64,000 nucleotides of DNA from assembly GCF_019320115.1 (NCBI RefSeq), contig NC_089581.1, positions 92,688,802 through 92,752,801 on the forward strand, read 5' to 3'. A model generated the notes under the pieces. The model worked only from the letters and a program-made list of their open reading frames with translations. It did not search any database and had not been told where the DNA came from. Shown piece by piece: positions 55,383 through 64,000 of the stretch. Origin of the DNA: Miscanthus floridulus (Eukaryota > Streptophyta > Magnoliopsida > Poales > Poaceae). The number at the start of each line of letters is the position of its first letter. Position 1 is the stretch's first letter. Made by a program: the position numbers and the translations under genes.

Positions 55383-58300
55383 TGTGGCAGAACCTCCTGA
55401 GAAATCAGGCCCACGTGCATCTATCGTTGTCTCAACAGACCTTTGATAGCGTACACGAGTTCCCAACAACTTAATAGGTCTGTCGGGTGTCCTCGGGAAA
55501 CCCGAATCATCCACGATTCTTTTTCGAACAGCATCCCAATCACAGACATTGCAGATTACAACAGTTTATTCAAATATATATATCAGAGTAAAAGATAGCG
55601 GAAGTCTTAAGATAACATAGTTTACAAACTAGTTGTTTTCAAACTTACAATACCATAAGTGTCATACAACCATAGTAGCGGCATAATATTACATTAACAT
55701 TATTTATCATACAAACTAGTGCCTTATCCAAAGGCCATTCATCATTCCTCATCGTCATTGACTTCAAACACAGACATGCAGCAGGGACCAAAACAAGCCT
55801 ATGCATGTGACTCACCTGCAACAAGGGTTAACAAACCCTGAGTATAAAAGTACTCAACAAGACTGACCCGATGAAAAAGGGGTTGAAGGACTTTTGAGAT
55901 GCAGGTGTTGGGTCAAGGTAAGGATGTAGCAAGATGCAAAAGTTCTTTATCAAAAGCTTACTATTCTTGATTCTATTTTCAAGTTTTACCCCTAAGTACT
56001 TTAGTTCATTATCTCAAACTAAGTGTTCATATCCCATATTCTAATCCTTCTCATTCCATTCCTTTTCTCAAATTTTAGTAATTCATCAGTCCTGCATTGC
56101 TTCTGTAGTGAATCGAGTCTCCATATCCGTGGAGCACCGGCAATTCAAATTGATTCAAGTCCTAGCTGAGGATTCCTTATCACACGACATATGTAAAACT
56201 TAATCTTGCATATATCAACCTTGCTACCAGATCCTCCTATACTAAGCCATCTCCACGCCACCCAAGAGCACAGCACACCTCAAATCCAGCCACATTCTAG
56301 GCACGAGGGTACACGCTACTCCTACCATCTCTCCACTCCCAGTGCGTGGGCATTCATCTTAGTATCGGATTAGCCGATGTAGGCTTACTGGAGTATGTGA
56401 CCAGTACTACAAAGTGTCTCGTTCAGAAGATCCACAATGAGTGGCCTTTAAGCGACATAGTCGACAACATTACCCGACATTCAAGATAAGTCACCTGACT
56501 AGTCTCTAGTTCATTCTACCTTTTTTGTTTCTTTGGCCAGTATGCCATCATTGATTGTATCGAAACTTTTACTTTGAAAGCCTACCATAAAGCATACTAA
56601 GCATTCTACGCCTTTGTAAATGAAAACATCTTCAAGGATGGTAAACAATTAACAAGGTAGGCAATGTATCAAGTAGGTAACATTTGAATTAATCAACTTA
56701 ATGCAATAAGTAACATAGGTGATAAACTTTTCAAAGTAAACAAGGTACTGGTTTAATGCATAAACCGGGGCTTGCCTTCGTTGACGATCTCGGGTTCCGG
56801 ATCAGTACCACAATTATCGAATCCCAAGGCAACCGAGGATCCTTCAACAACTTGCTCAACTAGGATCGGTTCACTCTCGGATTCTACACGAAATGATAAC
56901 ATATGCTTCAACATGATGATAATGTAAACATGATGCTTTCATGGTACATGAAATATAACAACACCTCGAATACAACTGTCTTTCACGGTATAGTTGCAAG
57001 CCAACAAAACCAACTTGCAATTCTACCATCAAGGACCACACATGTGACTTGATCAAACTGATCTTGAAACCCTACTGGCCACAAAACATGACCAAAACAA
57101 GATCAAACACTAACCTAACACTTAGGGTTTGCTTTTATCCATTTTTGAATTAATTTGGAAATAAGCCCAAAAATGAACTTGTTCCAAATGACCTCAAAAT
57201 TTTATGTAAGCTTCCTCATGACAAAGTAGTGTAGTAAAACAAATTTCATAATTTTTGAAGTTATACAGTGGCCTACAAAAATCATGGAAATCACATTTAT
57301 CAATTAATTAACTAAATTTTTGAACATTAAAAATCTATTCAAATTTCAAGTTTCATATTTTTAAACCATACTAGAACATGTACAGAAGCTACACACAAAT
57401 TTTCAGAATTTTTGGAGCTATGATTATTTTCCTATAAATTCCCAAACTTTCAGCACTATTCAAAATTCAGAAATAACCAAATCTCACTATTCTCTCTCTC
57501 TCTCTCACACTAACAACCGGCCCCGCTCGTCAGTGACACAACACAGAGCATACGGCGGCGCTGTCAGCTCCGGCCAGCAAAATGCGTCGGCGGTGAGGTT
57601 CCGACAAGACGGACTGCACTAGCACGACCTATGCCACCCCGCGAATCCATCCCAACCCTCAGAACGGCAGCAGGCGCACCGAAGGGAGCTTCACGCCGGC
57701 CATGGCGGTGTGGGCACGACGGCGCACGGCGTAACCACGGCTACGATGCAGTAGAGGCTAAAGTGAAGCGAGCATCACGCTCAGGAGCTCACCACGATCA
57801 CGCCGGTGTGCTTGGTGAAGACGGAGATGGGCTAGAACGACGTGGCCACGGTGAGGTTGATGGTGGAGCTCCGGCCGGTCACGGCGAAGAACGCGTTGCG
57901 CTGGGCGATTCCGGCCAACCCAAGCGACGTGAGCAAGCCAAAGAGGAGCGCAAAGTTGAGGCGATCATGCTGGTGTAGCTAGGCACGATGGACGCAGTTC
58001 GACGGCGGCTACGACGAGCGGTGGCGGAACAGAGCAGAGGGGAAAACGGAGGACGACGGCGGCGGTGCTCCTATTTATAGCAGGGAAGAATGCACCCAGC
58101 GTCGACAGCTCACGCACGAGCTCGCCACGGAGCCTGCTGCGTGTCACCGCACGAGAAAGCAGTGAAAATCGATCAGCGGTGGCAGCTGCGTGGCACCGGC
58201 AGCAAGCAGGGAGGTGGCGCTCGACTGTCAACGAAAATTTTGAATTATTTATGGAATTGCCACTGCATTTATTTTGCAAATTACTCACAATTTTTGTAAA

Positions 58301-58890
58301 GAAGTTGAAAATCTCCAAAAATGAAAGTTGCTCAACTTTTCAAACTCTACAACTTTGCTTCAAGGAATATTTTCAAATTCTACCTCCATTTTGAAATTTG
58401 AATTTGGGGTGCATTTGAGCATTTGAATCATTTCAAAATTACTCCAAATTTTATATGTAAACTTTAAAAACTTTGAATACCAAAGTTGATCCTTATAAAA
58501 TAAGCTTCAACTTTGCTTTTTGTCACAACCCCAAATTCCAAATGGATTTTGAATTAGACAAAAGGAGCAAAAAGGACTTTTATGGTTTGAATTTGAATTC
58601 AAATTTGATTTGTATACCTTTTTACTTAACTTTGATTTTTGACCAGTAACATGGCCCATTAGGGTTACTTGAGTCAATTGACACATGGTCTCACATGATC
58701 ACATGAAATTTGACCCTTGTGGTCATGATCTTTATTTAGAGTTTTGAATCACATCACATAAAATAACAACATTATGAAATAAGGCTTATTTAGTGAATGC
58801 ATTCAAAATTTTCTACTTTATGAATGCTTTGCAATGAATATGATGACATGTCAAGTTTTAGTGCTAGGTCAAAACACCAGAGGTGTTACA
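55383..58890 (-). repeat. 5' LTR of element E (right-hand copy)
   Basis: Printed from TGTGGCAGAACC to GGTGTTACA, 3,508 bp, with 8 differences from the left copy in its first 163 bp, mostly transitions. TATA CTATAAATAG on the minus strand at 58071-58080. Confidence 0.92.
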
Positions 58891-58895
58891 GGTAT

Positions 58896-59457
58896 TTATA
58901 TGCTTTCTCCATGCATTATATAGATTAAACTCCCTTGTGCATTAATTTGCCAATTATGCATAAACTACATTCTCCATCATACGTATGCATATATTTAGGG
59001 GGAGCTTAGTCTATGTAATGTGAGAGTCAAACTTTGTGACCTATTCCACTCCACATACAAAGGATCACAAACTTGACCCTCCCTTGTGCTACTAATGTCT
59101 TCCTTTTTGGTGTTTGATTCCAAAGGGGGAGAATTTGTAGGACCAAAAGCAAGCCTTATTATAATAATTTACAAGTGGTAATGGTTCGAGAAAGGGAGGA
59201 TAGTAGATTATGGATTAGTCTATGTAATGGGGAGAATTTGTAGGACAAAAAGCGAGGCTTAAATCCATAATGTCACATGGGGACATTTGCAAGGGCAAGA
59301 TAAGTTTCCAAAGATGTTTACATATGGTATCTTTTAGAGTCATATAACCTTGCCCTTTGCCATTGCATCCTAGCAAGTAGTTAGTTTTTAAATTCCAAAA
59401 TTTCTATTATTTGCTTGCTTTGGTCGTGTTGTCATCAATCACCAAAAAGGGGGAGAT
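58896..59457. other. Non-coding 3' internal region and polypurine tract of C
   Basis: Continues element C after E. AT-rich, with two copies of a short GGGGAGAATTTGTAGGAC segment (about 59127 and 59230). It ends in AAAAAGGGGGAGAT (59445-59457), a typical Copia polypurine tract next to the LTR. No coding domain. Confidence 0.7.
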
Positions 59458-60939
59458 TGTAAGGAAAATGGACCCTAGGCCCATTTCCTTTGGATTTTGG
59501 TGTTTGATGACCAACACAACCAAATTGGACTAATGAATTTGCAAGTGATTGTTTTGTAGTCCAATAGGGTGCAAGACATGACTTGGACGAAGGCGACGTG
59601 ATGATCCGATGATCAACACCATAACCAAGACCCTAGAAGTAGAAGAGAAGACCTAAGATATCAAGCAAAGTCCAAGCACGAAGATAGGAACCAAGCTGGA
59701 CACAAGATCGGGAAGAAACGAGCTCACAGAGGTGACTGGACGCAACTCTAGACACTGGCGGCATAGCAACCGAATGCTTCGATCAAGAGGCTCGGCAACA
59801 GCAGGCATCAGCAGCAATGATCTAACGTGGAGGACTAAAAGTGACTAGGCGCACCAATGGCGTTGTTCATCCTATCGGCAACACACTCAGCACTGACTGA
59901 ACGCTGGTGGCTAATTGACCGGACATAGGAACTACAACGTCCGATTGAGTATAGAGAGGTTCTAGAGCGGTGAAGTTATGACCGAACGTGTCCGGTGGCA
60001 TGTGACCCAACGCCATCAGCGTCCGATCAGTTGATCGCACACTCTAATGGTCGGGACAACCGGACGCATTCAATCAGGACGAAAGCAACAGTTCGGTCAG
60101 TAGCAGAAAAGCAGGATTTCATCCCCAATGGCTACTTTCTCAGTGGGGCTTATAAATAGATCCCCTAACCAGCCATTTGATAGGTGTGGAGCTAAGGAAA
60201 CATACCAAGGGTGTTGATACACCATTTTAGTGATCTCCACCTGCATAGTGCTTAGTGATTCATTAGGTGATTAGTGTAGGTGCTTTGCGAAGTACTTAGG
60301 TTGATTAGACCACCGCTTATGCGCTTGCTCTAGGTTTAGGCCTAGTGTTTGGTGAGGTTTGTATACCTCTTATCTCTTAGTGATGTGCGCACCATTGTTG
60401 TACATTAGAGGGGCTTGTAGTCTTGTGGGATCACACCAACCGCGTTTGTGGTGTGGCTGCCATCATGTACCAAAAGGGAACAAGGCCCACGGCGGTTTGG
60501 TCGGAAGCTTGATAGTGAAGACGGTGGGGAGCAGTATGGGAGAGGAACACCGGAGACCCACTTCCACATGGGAAGGCCTGGGGCTATCCATGGAGTCACC
60601 TAACAGGGAGCTTGGCGCTTGCGAGGGATTCCTTGCTAGGGGCTCCAACCAAGACTAGGGGGAAGCTTGTGCACTTCTTGATACCTCGATAAAAATACCA
60701 GAGTCTTTGATGGGAGTTTGCATATCTCTACCTTGCTCTTTAGCTTCCGCATTTATGTTGTTTGTATTACTCCTTTTTGTGGTAGAGATAGCAACACATT
60801 AGCAAAACCATAGTTGCACATTTATATAGATTATCTTTTGCATAGGTTTTGCTGAGAATAGAAAAAGAGGCCATAGTTTAGAGTTAGAATTTGAAGTTGC
60901 CTAATTCACCCTGCCTCTTAGGCATCGTGGTCCTCTACA
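59458..60939 (+). repeat. 3' LTR of element C
   Basis: Begins TGTAAGGAAAATGG and ends CCTCTACA; 1,482 bp; TATA TATAAATA at 60151-60158. It is followed by the continuation of B3. Confidence 0.88.
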
Positions 60940-61739
60940 CGTGGTGGTGGACTCGCCATCTCCGGTGATGATGTGCCCAAGTAAGCATGGCTATGGCTTC
61001 CACATACTCTAGTAGAGCTCTAGGTCTAGGTCTGAGCTACGGTGAAGCAGCGGTGAGCAACGGCCACGATCATGGCAGCACGATGGCACGAGCGCACGAT
61101 GGCAGCACCTCCCATTTCGATGAGACGGCTGCTGAAGGCAAGTCTCCATCTTTGGGGAAGGTGCTAAAGCTCTAGGCGACATGGTAATAGTCACTAGAGG
61201 GAGCTAAGGGTGGCCGATTGAGGTCGGCGGCGGCGAGCTCATGCTTGTGGCTATGGCGGACGCGCATGGCACGGTCATGCGTTCTAGCATGATAATGGCG
61301 GTAGTGGTTAAACCAGCGGCGGTTGTAGTATCTATGACCTACGGCGAGGACGGACAAATGAGAGGAAGGTAGGAGGAGAGTGGTGATGGCTAGCCACAGG
61401 CGAGCTTGAGCTCTACGGCGCACCACAGCCATGGCGGTGATGGTGACACGCAATGTGGCCTCACCTAGGCTCAAACGGCTACAATGGCAGGTCAAGGAGG
61501 TAGAGGAGATGGTGTCGGAGCTGTGGGTGAGAGGGATTGGTCAGAGGTGTGGTGGTGGTGGCGCGTGAGCACGACTGAGGCGCATGGCGATGGCGACGGC
61601 GACGCACGTTGCTGTTGCTGCTGTGGGTGGGAGAGCTAAGGGACGAAGGGTGCAAATGAGCTAGGGAGAGGCAGTAGCACCTTGTCTTCGCCCTTGGGGG
61701 CGCTAGCGTGATGGCTATGGGGGCAGTCATGGAACATGC
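60940..61739 (-). mobile_element. B3 (second part): GC-rich end of the Tekay-like LTR
   Basis: Aligns with B2 around 20085-20600 (for example atggctatggcttcc near 60989, and later gagctcatg and ggcggtgatg segments). It stops at 61739, where F2 begins in the other orientation, so the expected AT-rich U3 end of B3 is missing. Confidence 0.6.
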
Positions 61740-62488
61740 TGTAACAACCCAAAAAAAATCCACACACCAAAAATACCAACAACAAAATTTTTCTTAAAAC
61801 TCCCATGTGTTGATGAGTGTCATGTATAGAAACCCAACCTAAGAGATGCATTAGGTCTAACCCCAACCCAAGTTAACACATAAGCATGGCATGTCATTAG
61901 TTAATTGTGTTTATTTAAATTCTAACAAATAAAGTGTTGCATACATTGATTATTCAAAATATGATTTGGATTTCCATTTGAGTTATGATATGCTTAACAA
62001 CTCCAATGAATATGGTGCACCAATTTGGAATCCAAATTTAAAAATCAAATTTGAATTCAAATCAAGGAAGTAGAAAAAGAAAACAGAAAAGAAAAGAAAA
62101 GAAAAGAGGAGAAGGCCTCGTAGCCTAGGCCTGCTCGGCCTACGCCAACCAGCCAGCCCAACCAGCCTACCAACTCCCTTCCCGTCTTCCCAGCACGCGA
62201 GCTCAGTCCACGAGCCAGCCCAGCAAGCCCGCGCGCCCTCCGCTCGCCTGCTGCCGCTGCCATGCGGGCCCCGCATGTCAGCCCTCCTGTTCATCTTCTC
62301 CATGCCACGCTCAACCACCCGCGCGACCAAGAGCCAACCGCGGTGGCAGGGGTGGGCCAGGGGGTCACGCCCAAGGCATGACCCTGTCCCCCTTGCGCCA
62401 CGCCCACGCAACCCCACACCACCGTCTGATGCGGTGCACACGCCTCCACCGCACGATGCCAGCCGCCATGGGAGGCATGGTGCTCGGC

Positions 62489-62495
62489 TATAAAG
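62489..62495 (+). promoter_or_regulatory. Candidate TATA box of the F2 LTR
   Basis: TATAAAG in ctcggcTATAAAGccagcc, within the GC-rich part. F1 has TATAAGA at the corresponding position. Confidence 0.5.
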
Positions 62496-63018
62496 CCAGC
62501 CCACACGCCGCTCACGCTCGGTGCCTTAGCCTCTCCCTCAGCCTCCACCGCCGCTTGGTGGCCCAGCAGCCACACCGCACCGAGAGTAGAGGGCCGAGAA
62601 GGAGATTGTGAGAGGAGGATCGGAGCCCCCACGCGCTACCAAAGTCGCCGGAGCCGAGGGTGACGCCGTCGTCGTCATCACGGTCGTGGGTCGGCACTGC
62701 ATGGCTTTCGGAGCTACACGGCTGCAACTCGTCATTGCACCGCCATCCCCTCTTCCACAACACCTATAGTGAGCCCCCGGTTCATCCCTTGCTCACCACT
62801 GGACCTTGCTACTCCAGCCATGGTGCTCCATGCCGTGAGTGCGTAGGTCAAGGCCATCTCCGGTCTCTAGGCACACAAGCACAGCACACTCATGCGCACA
62901 CCGCGACCACCTCCGAGCGCTTGGATGTTGTAGACCCTCCAAGCCCCATGGACGCCGAAGCAGAGCACTCGCTCACCACGCTCGCAACGCCACCGTCGTG
63001 GCATGGCCACCACTGGCG

Positions 63019-63210
63019 CACCAGACCACCGGCTAGAGCACCATAGTCCCATGGCCAGAGCACCAGACCACCGGCCAGAGCACTGCCACCACCGGATAGA
63101 GCACCAAACCACCAGCCAGAGCACCGCCACCACCGGCCAGAGCACTAGACTACCTGCCAGAGCACCGCCACCACCGGCCAGAGCACCAGACCACCGTGGC
63201 CGATACCACT
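63019..63210. repeat. Minisatellite of alternating 20- and 21-bp units in F2
   Basis: Units of type GCACCAGACCACCGGCCAGA and GCACCGCCACCACCGGCCAGA alternate, so the higher-order repeat is about 41 bp. About nine units, imperfect at both ends. Confidence 0.8.
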
Positions 63211-64000
63211 GGGAGCGCTTGGCGCCTCCTTGACTCGCCTGCCCTATTCGTTGGAGCCACAGGAAAACACCTGCGACCATGCCGTGACCACCCCGCAGGA
63301 GCCCCGTAGTTCACTGTGCGCCTCGCCATCGACACCATGTCGCCGTGGCCGCCGGGGAGCCTCTACCGGCCACCTGGAAGCACGAAGCCCCGCCTTGAGC
63401 CCTAGATGCCCACGCCGCATCCCCGTGGAGCCATAGAAGCTTACATGCCCCATTAGGGTGCTTCACTGTGGCAGTAGCCACCTCACTGGTGCCACCGTCG
63501 TGCCTGAAAGGCTGCCGCCGTGGCTGGCACACCATGGGACCCCACACGTCGTGGTAACCCCACCAATGAAGACGCCGAGGCTCGGTGGAGCCTCCACCCA
63601 CGTCAATTGCACACCAGCGCCGCCACGGAGGCTCACCAGCGAGCATGCCGCCGGCGGGAGCATAGTCGCGGGAAAAATAGGGGAGACTCCCCTCGCCGGC
63701 CGTCCATGCCTGCACTCGGTGCACGTGAGCCGAGCCGAGAGAAAAGATGGTGGACTCAGTCCACCAAGGACCCTATCTTAGGTCCATGGATCGTGAACCT
63801 GCGTCCACCATGAACCACACACCGTGAGCCAGCACTATGGACGAAGCCCAGTAGAAGCCCACGGCTACGACGTGGCAGCATCACAGCTTGCCACGTGGTG
63901 GGCCAAGCCCAGCCCGAATCCAGCCCTGTCCAGGCCCAGTTGAGACCCGGCCCGTATTGACCATTGACTGGTCGACGTTGACCATTGACCTAGCCCCACA

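Larger units (their letters stand above)
46115..58890 (-). mobile_element. Element E: Tekay-type chromovirus (Ty3/gypsy), minus orientation
   Basis: LTRs 46115-49631 and 55383-58890 (3,517 and 3,508 bp), with TSD GGTAT at 46110-46114 and 58891-58895. The Met-tRNA PBS is next to the right-hand LTR and the polypurine tract next to the left-hand one, so transcription runs right to left. Internal order: ORF0 (54997-54460), gag-pol (54298-49736), chromodomain at the end. The Tekay/Del assignment rests on the long LTRs, domain order, chromodomain and integrase C-terminus. It is the least diverged element here, in keeping with its nested position. Confidence 0.92.
29186..60939 (+). mobile_element. 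Element C: gag-only Copia (SIRE/Maximus-type) element, split by D and E
   Basis: The LTR pair is 29186-30663 and 59458-60939. The PBS matches initiator Met-tRNA, and a polypurine tract precedes the 3' LTR. Removing D and E (with their duplications) leaves about 6.2 kb: LTRs, a gag of Copia/SIRE type, and about 1.2 kb of non-coding DNA. No protease, integrase, RT or RNase H of Copia type is visible anywhere between its LTRs. Flanks are CGCGA (29181-29185) and CGTGG (60940-60944), a diverged 5-bp duplication at best. Copies of the B LTR on both sides confirm the insertion. Confidence 0.8.
61740..64000 (+). mobile_element. F2: start of a Tekay/Del-like LTR, plus orientation, cut by the window end
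   Basis: Begins TGTAACAACCC, has an AT-rich part to about 62100, then a long GC-rich part, as in F1. It contains a (GAAAA)n stretch at 62086-62106, a TATA box at 62489-62495 and a minisatellite at 63019-63210. Open frames of up to 173 codons (62504-61983 minus) have no recognisable domain. The right end lies outside the window. Confidence 0.5.

Noticed and set aside
61983..62504. 173-codon minus-strand frame in F2
   Set aside because: Compositional (Gly/Arg/Trp-rich) and overlaps the LTR promoter region; no homologous frame in F1.
62660..63813. Proline/histidine/threonine-rich frames in F2
   Set aside because: Translation of minisatellite and GC-rich repeats.
499..64000. F1 and F2 as the two LTRs of one giant element enclosing the window
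   Set aside because: They are too diverged, no PBS or polypurine tract lies next to them, and F2 runs beyond the window.

Overview
The window is plant nuclear DNA, almost certainly from a large-genome grass; an Andropogoneae-type genome (Saccharum, Sorghum or Miscanthus) is my best guess. The basis is wall-to-wall nested LTR retrotransposons of grass lineages, with very long LTRs and GC-rich LTR segments. I found no host gene, tRNA, rRNA or CRISPR. Essentially every base can be assigned to a retroelement or to a relic of one.

Layout, left to right. 1-498: unassigned. 499-2540: plus-strand LTR of a Tekay/Del-like type (F1). 2541-4158: partial minus-strand LTR of a second Tekay/Del-like type (B1), carrying a short gypsy 3' end at 3021-3907. 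4159-5404: unclassified LTR-like block with a 30-bp minisatellite. 5405-8152 plus 19490-20664: second B copy (B2), split by complete element A (8153-19489; Tat-lineage gypsy, plus strand, TSD AGGTT). 20665-24095: truncated minus-strand relative of A (A2). 24096-25880: rearranged gypsy relic with an Athila-like protease and an LTR-like block. 25881-29185 plus 60940-61739: third B copy (B3), split by element C. C (29186-60939) is a gag-only Copia element of SIRE/Maximus type. It is itself split by D (31397-44154; Tat-lineage gypsy with a spliced-looking antisense gene, plus strand, TSD CTATG) and by E (46115-58890; Tekay-type chromovirus, minus strand, TSD GGTAT). 61740-64000: start of another plus-strand Tekay-like LTR (F2).

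How the parts relate. The nesting gives an insertion order: B3, then C, then D and E independently. B2 came before A. LTR pairs within an element are clearly diverged: 8 differences in the first 163 bp for E, more for A, C and D. All coding regions are broken. Most breaks are single-base stops, mainly TAG where glutamine is expected, as deamination of methylated CAG would produce. In E, gag-pol is still one continuous frame of about 1,520 codons despite about 17 stops. Several catalytic acidic residues are also lost (A reverse transcriptase and integrase, E integrase).

Most worth a second look: (1) a small ORF upstream of gag in chromovirus E whose N-terminus closely resembles the histone H3 tail, including the K4 and RKST/K9 positions, in an element that also encodes a chromodomain; (2) a thrice-repeated hairpin with compensatory stem changes in the transcribed part of the A LTR; (3) antisense genes, with candidate TATA boxes and (in D) GT-AG introns, downstream of pol in both Tat-lineage elements; (4) a gag-only Copia element.
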